The notes under the pieces were generated by a model that saw nothing but the letters and a program-made list of their open reading frames with translations, made no database searches and had not been told where the DNA came from. A program made the translations under genes and the position numbers. 64,000 bases of DNA from Ashinkailepas kermadecensis (taxonomy: Eukaryota > Arthropoda > Thecostraca > Neolepadidae): NCBI GenBank assembly GCA_034440615.1, contig JAOTOM010003932.1:1-64000 (forward strand). The letters run 5' to 3'. Positions 21,960 through 34,289 of the stretch are shown here, piece after piece. Position 1 is the first letter of the stretch. Each line of letters begins with the position of its first letter.

Positions 21960-23215
21960 ACGTCTGAAACTTGTGTGACAACATGCCAATAACAGAAGGT
22001 ACCAGCGCTGCAATCTCGCTGGTGGAACAGAACGTAGACAACAGCAACATGCTTAATATCAACATAAATGATCTCAAACGTCTGCTCGCACACATACTTT
22101 ATAACAACTACATTCACCTCGACACCACATTTTATACGCAATCTTCAGAAATAGGGATTGGCGATCGTATTGCGCCACCTTTAGCAGTCAGTTCCATGAA
22201 TATGATGGAAACTATTTTCTTGATATCCAGCCGGTTGACACCTGACATATATTGCCGATATATCGATGAATTTTTTGCTGTCTGGCGCCATGGCCAATCA
22301 AAACTTTTCTAGTGGTTCTCAGAACTCAACCAGGTCTACCCAGCTACAAATTCACCCTGGAACACTCGGGACCTACAGGAAACCTCGCCTTCCTGGATAC
22401 GCTCCTGATCATCCTGAGCTGAGCACCATACGAGTACCAAAGGGAAAACCGTCCTGTACAACCAGATCCGGCGTGAAATCAGCATCTCATCTAGTCGTGA
22501 TGCTCGACACCGTAGCCTGCAAAAGTGGCCTTCTTGTTCCAAGCCAATGGTTTCCCTGAGAAGGTAGTCAGGTCCGCGATTGCTCAGATTAAGCGGATTA
22601 CTTCCGACGACACGAACTCCAATCACACGAGGGATAGAAAGCCGACAGTGCACATTCGCTTTCCTCATATCGACGAGGAGACGAATATAATGCAGTGACA
22701 TGCATTCACGAAGACGATCCATTGAAGACGGGTAGAGGACATTGTCCGGGCTTCTGGAACCGGTATGCGGAATAGCTGGATCAGCGGTCCAACCCTGCTC
22801 CAAAAATTGGTTCGGTCTGCTCTGGAACCACTATCCTGTCCTGCTGGCGGACGCCATAGTCACACATGTCCTAATGGACTGAAAGGGCGATGCACAACGA
22901 AGAACGCCATATACTAGATTAGCTCTCCTCTGTGCGCCAGGGAGAGGAAATCTGAACTCCATGTTGGATACACTAAAAAATCCGTCCGTCTCCGATTCAA
23001 CGAGCACCTCAACAATGCTCGCTTACGAAGCTTGACACCCCTCTCGGTGAATGTTGTCACCGTAACTACACATGCTGAAAATCAACCTTTGAACAGCAGC
23101 TTCATCATTCGTATCCTGGCTATCACAAAGGACTGTGCAGATTGGAAGATGCCCGAGTCGATGTGGATTAGGGATCTTGAAGCACGCTGAACAACATGTC
23201 CGGCTCATGGGACTT
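21960..23215 (+). mobile_element. Decayed Penelope-like retroelement: RT plus GIY-YIG end
   Basis: An open stretch at 21971-22312 ends PDIYCRYIDEFFAVW, matching the RT catalytic block of Penelope-like elements (normally RYVDD; the second Asp is Glu here). After a stop and frame changes the sequence gives FSELNQ, then YKFTLEHSG and NLAFLDTLL, matching the LN..HPSIKFT.E...LPFLD block. At 22965-23190 the frame reads YTKKSVRLRFNEHLNNA, the end of a GIY-YIG endonuclease, then KDCADWKMPESMWIRDLEA, the usual tail. Stops and frameshifts make it a dead copy. Confidence 0.78.
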
Positions 23216-23299
23216 CATTTCGCACATGATGCAGCATTTTGCTGTTTGTACCGTGTGTGCTTGTTCATATTTTCATGCTGGCTCTTATCTGGTGACCTA

Positions 23300-23405
23300 G
23301 TCTTTCGTTGTAGGTATATTCATCGTTAGGCTCAGACGCAATGTTAATGCGGACATCGGGGGATCTCCAGTAAATAAAGAAAACAGGTAGGTTCCTGATG
23401 CCAAT
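23300..23405. repeat. Dispersed repeat, left part (split by foldback element)
   Basis: CGTTAGG through GATCTCCAGTAAA to AGGTAGGTTCCTGATGC matches the reverse complement of 29300-29395 with few differences. It stops at the foldback element and resumes at 26941. Confidence 0.75.
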
Positions 23406-26400
23406 CAAGAATTCTGAAACATGCGCCCGCGACAGGCTCGTCCGGATGCTCACTAGTGTGTGTGCGAATAAAGTAGTTACAATTTATGTGACTGTCTCCA
23501 TAAAATATGATGCGTAGTGCTTTTATGAAAGTTAGCTTGCCTTCAGACGTCAATTTCATTGCCACTTAAAGTGTTATATTGTGCATGTTGTTACTTTGCG
23601 TATTGTCTTCTGGAACTATCTTCCACCATAGACGGCGGGCCGCCGGTGCGGCGGCGACGCCCGCGGCCCGCGGCTCGTCCTCGACCGCTCGCCATTCATA
23701 ATATGGCGGGGCGCGGAACCATACCCTGAATGTTAATGGTCCCCAACGCCAAAGTTACATTACAGCGTAGTTCTTCCATTTGTGGAAATTCATCGTCTGT
23801 TGTGTTGATAATGTGGCAAACAATTAAAAATTCGTGCATAGATCACCGATAACCTTATTTTTTGGGTCGAAATCACGAGCATAATTTTTCATGATCGCAA
23901 CTGAGCTTAACGTTCGACGAAATCATGCATTATAACACAGTGCTCCGACTTTTTAAAATTCCTTGCCCGTTTATCTGATATTTCGGCAAACAATTATAAA
24001 TTCGTAGTTGCAGAATCCACGACTAGGACCGCCGCCAAGGTCGCTAGTTATCGATTATAAGATCAAATTGATAGGTTTTTGTAAAAATGCCTTACTGGGG
24101 TAATCAACTTCAGATGTTTTTCTTTACATGTATCGTTTTCCGGATGTCCTTGCGCGAAAATTGGTGTCGGCATTTTGGGGTTGAAAGTAGCACGTCGTCA
24201 ATCCACTGATGTTGCAAATCGCATCAATGCCGGCATCGTTTTGGGGGTCGGAATCCCGAACCAAATTTTTCAACAACCTGACTGTAACTGAGCTTAATGT
24301 TCGCAGAATTCATAATATTATAAGGCAGTGCTGCGACTTTTTGAGATTCGTGGCCCGTTTGCTTGTTATCGCGGCAAACAATGATACATTCGTGGATGGA
24401 TCGATGACGGCATTATTTTGGGGGTCCAAATCCCGAAGCGTATCTTGCAACAAGATGAACGCAACTAAGCTCAACGTTCGCCGAGTTCATGACATTATAA
24501 CGTAGTGCTGCGACCTTTTGAGATTCGTGGCCCGTTTTCTTGATATTGCGGAAAGCAATTACAAAATTGTGGATTGATAAATGACGGCATTGTTTTGGGG
24601 GACCAAATCCCGAACCGAATTTTTCAACAAAATGACCGCAACTTAGCTTAATGGTCGCCGAATTCGTGCTATTATAAGGCAGTGCTGCGACTTGTTTTTA
24701 GATTCGTGACCCGTTTTCTTGATATCGCGGCAAACAATTACAAATTCGTGAATGAATCAGTGACGGCATTATGTTGGGGGTCCAAATCCCGCAGCTAATT
24801 CATGGCATTACAACGCAGTGCTGCGATAAAAAAAAAACATTTACTGTATGGTTTCTTGGTATTGTTGAATTTATGACAATGTCGGCCCGTTCTGCCTATA
24901 GTTTCCCCTGCCGGCCGATTGGCGGCGCTAATTTCGCCGCCCGACGGCCGGCGGCTAATGTCCGCGCTTGACGCGTAACGTTTTTAATTGCTGCGGTAGA
25001 GAATTGCCTTCCTCGAAAAGCTTCAGTTAAAGAAAGATTGGCGTCATAACTGCTTTGTAAATCAATAGCTGAAAATCATTTCACAATAAGGTTTCAATGT
25101 CAAGGCATTTGTAGATCTCAATAAGATAACCTAAAACGCACGATTAATTTAAGCATTGCTGTCCGTAAAAGAAAATCGCGAGAAGGCTAAGGGTATTCGA
25201 GCAGGCGGACTGTCACCCAATTAGCATGCATCGTTGCTGGTGAAACAGCGAGATAAGAAATAGAAGAAACGTATTTGCATTTAATACTGGCCAATAATTG
25301 TTATATTCGCTCATCACTCGTTGCGATGTAATGTACATGAAATGGTCTCTAAGGGCGAAAATGTTTCAAAATACAACAAATTACGTATTTTTACAATGTT
25401 TCGAACGACTCAACAGTTTCGGTGCGATAGCATCCTCTGGAGTGAGCATCATATACGGAGAAAAGGGAAAAAGAAACAGATTCACGTGATCTCCGACATC
25501 GTTACGCGTCAAGCGCGGACATTAGCCGCCGGCCGTCGGGCGGCGAAATTAGCGCCGCCAATCGGCCGGCAGGGGAAACGATAGGCAGAACGGCCCGACA
25601 TTGTCATAAATTTAACAATACCAAGAAACCATGCAATAAATGTAAAAAGTCGCAGCACTGCGTTGTAATCCCATGAATTCGGCGAACGTTAAGCTTAGTT
25701 GCGACCATTTTGTATAAAAAAAACTATCTTCCGGATTTGGACGCGAAAAATAATGCCGTCATTGATCCATTCACGTTTTGTAATTGTTTGTCGCGATATC
25801 AAGAAAACGGGTCACGAATCTAAAAAAAAAGTCGCAGCACTGCCTGATAATATCATGAATTCGGCGACCATTAAGCTCAGTTGCGGTCATTTTGTTGAAA
25901 AATTCGATTCGGGATGTGGTCCACCAAAACAATGCCGCCATTGATCAATCCACGAATTTGTAATCGCTTGCCGCAATATCAAGAAAACGGGTCACGAATC
26001 TCAAAAGGTCGCAGCACTGCGTTATAATGTCATGAATTCGGCGAATGTTAAGCTTAGCTGCGATCAACTTGTTGCAAAATTCGCTTCGGGATTTGGACCC
26101 CCAAAACGATGCCGTCATTGACGCGATTTGCAACATCAGTGGATTGACGACATGCTACTTTCAACCCCAAAATGCCGACACCAATTTTCGCGCAAGGACA
26201 TCCCGAATACGATACATGTAAATAAAAACATCTGAAGTTGATTTTCCCAGTAAGGCACTTTTACAAAAACGTATCAATTTGATCTTATAATCGATAACTA
26301 GCGACCCTGGCGGCGGTCCTAGTCGTGGATTCCGCATCTACGAATGTATAATTGTTTGCCGAAAAATCAGATATACGGGCAGGGAATTATATAAAGTCGC

Positions 26401-26940
26401 AGCACTGTGCTATAATGCCACGAATTCGTCGAACGTTAAGCTCAGTTGCGATCATGAAAATTATGTTCGGGATTTGGACCCAAAAATAAGGCCATCAGTG
26501 ATCTATGCACGAATGTCTAATTGTTTGCCGCATTATCAACACAACAGACGTTGAATGTCCACAAATCGAAGAATTACGCTGTAATGCAACTTTGGCGTTG
26601 GGGACCATTAACATTCAGGGTATGGTTCCGCGCCCCGCCATATTATTAATGGCGAACAGTCGGGGACGAGCCGCGGGCCGCGGTCGTCGCCGCCGCGCCG
26701 GCGGCCCGCCGTCTATGGTGGAAAATAGTCCCAGAAAACAATACGCAAAGTAACAACATGCGCAATATATCACTGTAAGTGGCAATGAAATTGACGTCTG
26801 AAGCCAAGCTAACTTTCATAAATGCACTACGCATAATACTTTATGGAGACAGAGTCTCATAAATTGTAACTACTTTCTTCGCACACACACTAGTAAGCAT
26901 CCGGACGAGCCTGTCGCGGGCGCATATTTCAGAGGTCTTG
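23406..26940. mobile_element. 3.5-kb foldback element with 1.4-1.6-kb inverted arms
   Basis: The left arm (23406-24980) and right arm (25500-26940) are reverse complements with scattered differences, separated by a 519-base unique core. Ends read CAAG...CTTG and are flanked by AAT on both sides, a possible 3-bp target duplication. Each arm contains several ~190-bp diverged subrepeats (phrases CAGTGCTGCGAC, GGCAAACAATTACAAATTCG, GGGGGTCCAAATCCCG). Core and arms have no transposase-like frame, so it is non-autonomous. The structure resembles Drosophila FB elements or giant-TIR MITEs; the superfamily is unassigned. Confidence 0.85.
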
Positions 26941-27015
26941 AATGGGAGACATTCCGGAGTTTCTGCCACCAGATGGCAGTCCAGGCGAGGGTGACACGAA
27001 AGGCAGCAAGCTGCA
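26941..27015. repeat. Dispersed repeat, right part (split by foldback element)
   Basis: AATGGGAGACA and the following CCAGATGGCAG...GGTGACACG region aligns with the reverse complement of 29238-29320, continuing the repeat interrupted at 23405. Confidence 0.6.
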
Positions 27016-28379
27016 GCCCGCTAACGCTTGGAGTGTGTGTTGAGGGGCTGTTGATGCTGGTTTTTAACAGTTTGCGCGTAATATGTCAGTAACCATTTTA
27101 TAGGATGGGTATTTGCTATGTTCCTACATCCAGCGGAGCAGGTGGGGATAAGTTCCCGGTCGAGAAATCCGAGAAAAGGCATGGATTATGACAAATTAAA
27201 GAGAAACCTCCTTCAAACGATCTAAGCACTGCCGTGTAGGTATCCATGTGTGGCACATTTATAAAAATATGATTGTGTTGCTGAGATGTGGCATGATGAG
27301 TATTTCTAGACAAACATGAAATATGCTAACGTTTGCTTACCGAATGCCGACGATCTTTCTCATGTACTATGTTTGAATGCCTTACTATCGGAGCAGTGCC
27401 TGGGAGGGCACCTGCCCCCTCCCCGTGTTGGATTTTCCCTTCCAATAATTTGAACTCCTAATATTGGGCCTTAATGTGGTATCTCCCAATCCATTTGGGC
27501 CTGGCCATTGCCTTCATGTATTGTGCCCTCCTAATAATTTTCAGAAACCTGCACCTATGCTAGGCAGCTTCCAGGGGCATTGTTGTGTATACCTCAAAAG
27601 TGCAACTATCCCAGGGGCGGATAAATGAGAGCACTGGAGGTATACCCCCATGGAAAGATGGCGTCCGTCTGACCGATGTACCTAGCTGGGAATACTAAAG
27701 TGCAACGACCCCCCCCTTGCTCAATTTTCAGCCGAAGACGCTGCTCTGAGAGGAAATGCGCCCTCTTGAGGGTAAACGGTGCCCTTTTCAATACGGTCGA
27801 GTTCACACATCCTTCCTTTCAACATACATTCAGGAAAATGCGCACCTCCAGGGACTTTCGCAGCGGCGGCCCTTCGAGGAAATGTTGCCCTTCAGACGAG
27901 TGTTGCCATGGAAATTTCTGGATCCACCTCTGACCTGTCCGTGTGCGCAATGTTGAGATCCCCTGGCCGAAGCTAAGTCTGGAAAACTCACACTACATGC
28001 ACAATGATGGTTGTTTGAAATATACAATTTGATAATTTGGTTGAGAAATTACACACAGGCAGGAACAATTTTGTAAATTGTTATGTCTTACTTCCGGACA
28101 CTCAATATTCCTTTTCTACATTTGCATTAACACATGGCAAAAACAAGGCAGATGGTAAGTACAAAATATATGCTGCATACGTGATGGAATGGAATAAGAG
28201 ATCAACCAGTAAACGATATCGTGCATTATGTACGAAACATCACACCAACCGCTGAGGACATCAGGTACACATTCAGATCACATCCCACAACATACAGGTC
28301 TCATTAGCGGCGGATCCACGAGCCAGTGGTGCCATGCCCACCCATCATGCAAAGTGCGAGGGCATGGCACATGGGCATG
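27016..28379. repeat. Unassigned sequence with dispersed-repeat pieces
   Basis: 27380-27900 carries phrases also seen near 500-610 and 31930-32110 (CTTTCAGCCGAAGACGC type). The remainder shows no gene. Short frames such as 27676-27933 have no domain. Confidence 0.4.
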
Positions 28380-29012
28380 CCTCTACCTTTTAAGCCCCAA
28401 GCGTGATTTTCAGGGGCTCGGTCCGTCTCTTTGGGGCTACCATCGTGATTTTTAAGGGCCACCGCATGACTTTTGGGGCCCCAGAGTGATTTTCAGGGGT
28501 CCCGGAGCGAACTTTTGAGGATCCCATCGTGCTTTTCAGGTGCCCCGGTGCGACTTTGTGGGGGCCCAGCGCGATTTTCAGGGTCCCTGGCTCGACCTTT
28601 TGAGTCCCCTGTGATTCTAAGTGGCCCGACCTGTCTTTTTGGGTCCCCAATGTCATTCTCGATGACAACCGCACGACTTCTTGGCCCCAAGCGTGATTTT
28701 AATGGGGCCCGGCGCGACTTTTTAGGGCCCCAATGGTATTTTCAGGGGCCCGGTCCCACTTTTGGCAATCCCAAGGTCATTTTTGGGAGCCATGAAGCGA
28801 TTTTTGGGGCCACAATGTAATTGTAAGGGCCCTCGTTGCAATTTTGGGGGCCCGGTCAATTTCAGGGGTCTGCGCAACTTATTGGGCCCCCAATGTGATT
28901 TTTTCATGGGCTTCGGTGCGATCCTTGGGGTCCCAGCGGGATGTTTATGCGGTCCGGCGCAATTTTTCCGAATCCCGGCGATATTCTTGGGAACCCAACA
29001 GCCTCTCAGGGA
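28380..29012. repeat. Degenerate GC-rich tandem repeat (second locus)
   Basis: Diverged units with GCGTGATTTTCAGGGG and GGGGCCC...GCGACTTTT phrases, as at 1-1735. A frame on each strand stays open but merely reads the repeat. Confidence 0.65.
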
Positions 29013-29016
29013 TTGT

Positions 29017-29046
29017 GGGACAAAAGGGCACTGTCCCTTTTGTCCC
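29017..29046. repeat. Perfect 12-bp stem hairpin at repeat end
   Basis: GGGACAAAAGGG, loop CACTGT, CCCTTTTGTCCC. It lies at the end of the degenerate array and may be the terminus of a mobile element. Confidence 0.8.
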
Positions 29047-29237
29047 TCCTTCGGTAAGCCACTGGCTCTACCCATACACAGAAGTTACTCATATGCGAAA
29101 CATGGAACTCAGCTCCGAACTCACCAACACCAAGTAATTAATCTTAGGAAACTTCTTCCACTCCATTTTCCCGCTCTTCACAAGCGAAAGGCATGGACGC
29201 GACTAATGCAAAGTAAAGGTATCTTGGCTGATGCGGC

Positions 29238-29400
29238 GGGCAATTCACGTCCCACTCGCATGTGTCGCCGCCCTGGCGGCTGCATCTGGAAGCTTTCGCA
29301 CGTTGTCTCCCATTGCATTAGGAACGTACCTGTTTTCTTTCTTTACTGGAGATCCCCCGATGTCCGCATTAACATTGCGTCTGACGCCTAACGATATAGT
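29238..29400. repeat. Uninterrupted copy of dispersed repeat (empty site)
   Basis: Opposite orientation to the copy split at 23405/26941; it reads across the junction with a single AAT (GCATTAGG on this strand). Confidence 0.65.
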
Positions 29401-31311
29401 TAGCATTGTTTGATAAGATGAACTAAAGAAGATATATACCCTAGCAACAGGAAGCAGTACGATTCTGAATGATCCCAAGTGGGACTTGTGTCATCATTTG
29501 AATAGCCAGTCAATTAGTGCATGGGAATGAAGTACGGCAATAGCAGACATACAGGACGAGAAGTAGGGCCTGGCAACACTCACTGACCACCCTCCTAAAC
29601 CCACCCTTTCCGGTCAGATCCTCATACCGCGTCTCGGGGGGGTAAAATGTATGCCCCCTCTAATATTCAAACTAAGCGTTACACGAAAACGAAAGTGGCA
29701 TCGTTGGAAAGCGCTCGACGTGTAGGGCCCGAAACCAACCCCACAATTTCCTGTCCTGAAAAAGTGACGTCACCAGGGGAGTTTGTGGGGTCGCGATTGA
29801 GCTCATGTTTTTGGCTCTGGATAGTTCATTTTGGATGATTTTGAAAACTGATATTATTTGGAATCAGAAAAGGAACACGAAATCGACCACGACACTAAAA
29901 TACTTGACCGCGCCAAAATCAGTTTTTTTCCATTTCCAAACTTATGAGTATTCAGTGTTCTTGTTGTTGCATAAGTCAACTTGACAAGTGCTTACTTTAG
30001 CCAAAATCGTCGATTTTAGCCATAAGGGGCAAACATGTAAACAAAGTCATCAAATACGAGAAGTCAACTTGGCCTCATGCTTGTGCATGCTTTAGCCATA
30101 ATCTTCTATTTTAGCCCCAATGGGCAACTATGTCGAAAATAAGTCATCAGAAGTGAACAAAGAAAAAATTATTCAGGTGCGTTTTATTGCATCCCTAAAG
30201 ATAACCAAACACTGAAGGTTTCATTCAAATGTTAGAGCGTTAGAGCGCGACGACTGATTGAACGTTTTTGGAGGTGGCCTAACTTGACCTTGACTAATTC
30301 GGTGACCGTAGGTGACCTGACCTCAAAAGTTTCACACAAAATATCAATTTGACGTGGGGAAAGGTATGCTTAATTGCGGCACGCTCCCGCGCACCGTTTT
30401 TCTTCACTATCCGTGGAAACTTTTTGGGGGAGCAAAAAAAGTCCCCCAGAGACGGGGAAGGATTAATGAGGACTATGGTTTAAAGAGAAGACGATGAACA
30501 CATAATTTTAGTACATAGAGGGCACATAATTTCTAGTGCTTGGCCGGGATGGTCTTTCGAGATGAAATACCACGCTAAGCACAGCTCCTCGAGGATTAGA
30601 TATTTCATGCCGTTTCAATGGGCTTAACATTCGTGTTTCCTAATGGCGTCGTTGTTCTATCCATAGTTGAAGCTATAGCTTCAGCTATAGCTACCTGGGA
30701 AATGTAATCTATATCTTGGATTTCCCATGTAATTTATTTCAACATCGAATTGGAAGCAAAACATTTCATTGCACAGCCGATGCCATCCTGAGAAACAGGG
30801 ATGAAAGTTTTATGAAAGCGATTGGGTTCACACATGAAGTTTATTTGAGAATAGTTGCGGGCAGGGGCGCAGCCGTGATTTTCTTACGGGTCCCGAACGA
30901 AAAAAGTCATTTTATTGAGACCGCTTGAGGTGGGCGAAACTCGCTGGAAATTTCTGGTTTGAAGTGCTGCAGGTCCCAACATTTCTTTCCTGATCTGGTG
31001 TATGTTTGGGGGTAAGAGGCGAGGGAACCCTTCCACACCTTTGGTTGCGCCTCTCGTTGCGGCTGAATCAAAGTATTGGAAACTTTGCTTACTCTGTTCG
31101 AGTGCTGAAGGAAAAATCATTTGAGCTGGATGGGAACGGACGTGATCTAAATTTTTCTCACTCAACTTTAGAAGCGATGGGGGAGGGCACGTGCCCCCCC
31201 CCCCAAAAGGGTGCAGACCGACACCCGTGCTGGGAAGTGTGAGGAGTTAATATCCCGGAGAGAGTCCGAAGTGGAAGCCTCGCGGCTGACTGTTCTTGTT
31301 TTGGCCGTCAG
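29401..31311 (+). other. Protease intron 5 end, no gene seen
   Basis: Unique sequence with a C10 run at about 31194. It ends in a good 3' splice signal: GCTGACTGTTCTTGTTTTGGCCGTCAG, with branch-like CTGACT and a pyrimidine tract. Confidence 0.6.
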
Positions 31312-31625
31312 ATGGCGACACCAGTCCGTCGCTGCAAAAGCTGCGCGTGCCGCTTGTCAACAGGACCCGCTGCTCACGCCAGTTCCGCGCTCTGCGCGCC
31401 AAGGTCGGCCGCGGCCAACTGTGCGCCGGCGGCGAGAAGGGCAAGGACTCGTGCGCCGGCGACTCCGGCGGTCCGCTGATGATGCACCGCACGTGGGGAC
31501 CGCCCTACTTCCTGGTGGGCGTGGTCTCGTTCGGCACCACAAACTGCGGCGGCGGAGAGCTGCCGGGCGTTTACACGCGCGTGGCGGACCAGATGGGCTG
31601 GATACTGGACCAGATGGCCTTCTGA
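31312..31625 (+). CDS. CLIP-protease exon 6: catalytic Ser and C-terminus
   Basis: With T from exon 5 the first codon is Tyr (LTAP-Y-GDTSPSLQKLRVPL). The exon carries NRTRC, QLCAGGEKGKDSCAGDSGGP with the catalytic Ser, and VGVVSFGTTNCGGGELPGVYTRV, ending WILDQMAF-stop. Asp six residues before the Ser, with Gly in SFG and PGVYT, predicts a trypsin-like S1 pocket preferring Arg/Lys. All C-terminal disulphide cysteines expected of the family are visible. This is the intact end of the protease. Confidence 0.95.
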
Positions 31626-31633
31626 GCACCACT

Positions 31634-31832
31634 TCACTGCACCGGCTGCTGACCACCGGCTGCTGCTGACCACCGGCTGCTGACCACCGGCTGCTGACCA
31701 CCGGCTGCTGCTGACCACCGGCTGCTGACCACCGGCTGCTGCTGACCACCGGCTGCTGCTGACCACCGGCTGCTGACCACCGGCTGCTGCTGACCACCGG
31801 CTGCTGACCACCGGCTGCTGCTGACCACCGGG
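31634..31832 (+). repeat. CTGCTGACCACCGG minisatellite in 3' UTR
   Basis: It begins about ten bases after the protease stop codon. Units of 14 and 17 bases (GGCTGCTGACCACC with or without an extra CTG) alternate over about 200 bases. Minus-strand Trp/Ser/Ala frames are artefacts. Confidence 0.93.
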
Positions 31833-32850
31833 TGCACTGTGTCACATGGTCTGTCGAGTATACCTCACCACGCGGTCCACTGGGTGGACTTACTGTACGG
31901 TCCAGTGCAGGGCTGTCACCTCGTATGCGCTAAGGGGACAATGACCCACCCATGATCAGTTTGCTCCCTCCCAATCATTGATTTGGCCCCCAATTAGACC
32001 GAATCGTAACCATTGAGTCTATAAAGGCGCCCTTCCAGATCGCTCGAGCACACCCCCTCCCTGCACCGCTTAACGAGCTTTTTCAGCCGATGACGCCCCT
32101 CCCCGGAGAAAAACGCCACCAAAAACATCAATTGGCCCTCACAATCAGTTGCACCGAGTGACACCCATGGTCCAGTGAGTGCACTGTGTCACATAGTCCA
32201 TCGAGTGGACCTCATCACGCGGTCCACTGGGTGGACTGTGCTGCACGGTCCAGCGGGTGTGCTGCAGCATATGACTCGCTGAATCTACTGCGGTGTTGTG
32301 TTCCGGTCTGTGGTCTATGGTCATGCTATGCTGCATGGTTTACTGGGGGGGATTTTACCGGCTGATCTGCCCATTCGGGGAAATTAGTACACTTGACCAC
32401 GGTGACGCTGATCGCGCCGGGCCAAGTGGCCTGCTGGAACATTTAACTATACTACGTTTGAACGAGACCTCCGACTCTGCTGCTACCACTCTCCGGGTGT
32501 TGGTTGTAAAGTCGTGGGTACACGTTCGCTGTATTTTTCAAACTGCGAATGTCATGTGAATGTGAGTTGTAAACACATATAAAGCTGTGAATGAGCATGT
32601 TCTCACTGCAATGCTTACAACGCATATTTGTGAACTGTGCTTAGCTATGATCAGTGTTTTCAGTGTACTCTGGACTGCGATAGCCAAACATTGGTTTCTC
32701 GAAGTGTACTGGATTTCTGGAGGCCTAGATCGGGTTTCCATTTAAACTGAGTCAGAAGTCAAATAGCCCGAGTGGGGTGCATCGCGACTGGCAGTGATGA
32801 TTAACTGACAATGAATGGTGAAAATACACAACACGACTCAGCATCGATCG
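31833..32850. other. No gene seen; dispersed-repeat piece
   Basis: 31930-32110 resembles the family near 27400-27780. 31840-32270 contains loosely repeated GGTCCACTGGGTGGACT phrases. No coding signal. Confidence 0.5.
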
Positions 32851-33003
32851 CTTGAGTTAGAAGTGAACACGATTGGTGTATCCGATACTGTGTTCTGTGG
32901 GAGCGACACACGGAGTGATTGTCCGCTTGAGTTAGAAGTGAACGCGATTGGTGTATCCGATACTGTGTTCTGTGGGAGCGACACACGGAGTGATTGTCCG
33001 CAT
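32851..33003. repeat. 75-bp direct duplication (two copies)
   Basis: CTTGAGTTAGAAGTGAAC to GACACACGGAGTGATTGTCC is repeated with one substitution. Confidence 0.95.
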
Positions 33004-33854
33004 CGATGTCAGCAGCCGCTTAACATACAATCTACGATACAGAAGCGCTGGTATGCTTAGGGTACTCGAAACAGATCAAGCATGGTTACCCCAAAAGTCC
33101 AGAGATGACCAGGGTGGCTCTTATGCAACTTTACAGCTTTGAAGTGTTCATGATCACTGACTTGATGCTACTTTCACATGGTGCTTGAGATGTGACTTCC
33201 TTTTTTTACTGCTTGCCAAGTCATCGCACTTTTGCTGCCTGTACTGCTTGAACGATACCGCACACACCGAATACGGCTATTAGTTTCGACATTTGCCGTA
33301 CGTAAGTACTATTAGCGGTGGAATGCCCCCCAACGCTCCAGCAGATAATGTTGTTGAACGTGTGTGCGTGTTGGCAGTGATTGGCTGACATTGGCTGTTC
33401 GGAATATCTGCACGTTGGATTATTTTCTGTCACGAAATTATGTACAATCATCCAGGTGCAATCCTCAGCCACTGCAAGCAGAGTCCCTACCGAAGTACGA
33501 GATCCATACTATCCCCTTTCAATGCACCCAAGCTTCGATTTTTAGTTGATTGTCCTTCTTAAGTTGATGGGACATAGAAGAAAATCAGAAATACAAATAA
33601 TTAATTTCGTATCATGATAAAAAGTTCGGCTGATGCCCTCTGTTTATTTACTCAGTATGAAAAATGGGCCTTTATATGCAACAAAAACGACTGCAAGAAG
33701 CACTGTGAGAACATGACAGCGACCAGAGAGGTTAAATGGACCTCTACAGAACCTCTGAAAGGGCTCCATGGAGCCTCCGTTAGATGTCCTGCTAACATGA
33801 CTTCCGTGGAGTGTTCCAATGCACTTTGGTGGGAATTCTAAAGGAACCCGGGTC
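33004..33854. other. No gene seen
   Basis: Short plus frames (for example 33614-33841) hold several Cys but have no recognisable pattern and no splice support. Confidence 0.5.
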
Positions 33855-34128
33855 TTTCCAAGGTGCCTCTGTGCAGCAGCGTCCCGAATACTTCACTCTC
33901 TTTCCAAGTTGCCTCTTTGCAGCAGCGTTCCGAATACGTCACTCTCTACCCAAGGTGCCACTGTGCAGCAGCGTCCCGAATACGTCACTGTCTTTCCAAA
34001 GTGCCTCTGTGCAGCAGCGTCCCGAATGCGTCACTGTCTTTCCAAAGTGCCTCTGCGCAGCAGCGTCCTGAATATGTCACCCTCTTTCCAAGGTGCCTCT
34101 GCGCAGCAGTGTCGCGAATACATCACCC
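33855..34128. repeat. About 46-bp minisatellite, six copies
   Basis: The unit contains GTGCCTCTGTGCAGCAGCGT and CCGAATACGTCACT. Confidence 0.93.
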
Positions 34129-34289
34129 TAAATACGGTGAATGAGACTTCAATGGGGTCATGTATGTTCTCTCATATGAACATGCTATCCCGATGAACTT
34201 GGGGTTTGTTAATGGCGACGTCGACGCCGACTTTGGTTACTGCACTGCCAATCTCCCATGCCAATTGGTCGCAAGTGAACTCGGAAATT

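Larger units (their letters stand above)
3490..31625 (+). other. Gene span: CLIP-domain serine protease (partial at 5' end)
   Basis: Six exons join to a secreted trypsin-like zymogen: CLIP domain, Thr/Pro linker, R|IVGG activation site, then a chymotrypsin-fold domain with His (TAAHC), Asp (DIAL) and Ser (GDSGGP). CLIP proteases act in haemolymph cascades such as melanization, Toll activation and coagulation; the exact role here is unknown. Introns 2, 4 and 5 are phase 1 and join in frame. Two parts are missing. The signal-peptide exon is unrecognised or lies left of the window. Exon 3 ends in phase 2 while exon 4 opens in phase 0, and the usual VRLGE-type segment is absent, implying an unseen short exon in the 13.7-kb intron. 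The activation site and Asp at position 189 suggest an Arg/Lys-cutting protease of the easter/PPAE type. Large introns are full of repeats and mobile-element remnants. Confidence 0.85.
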
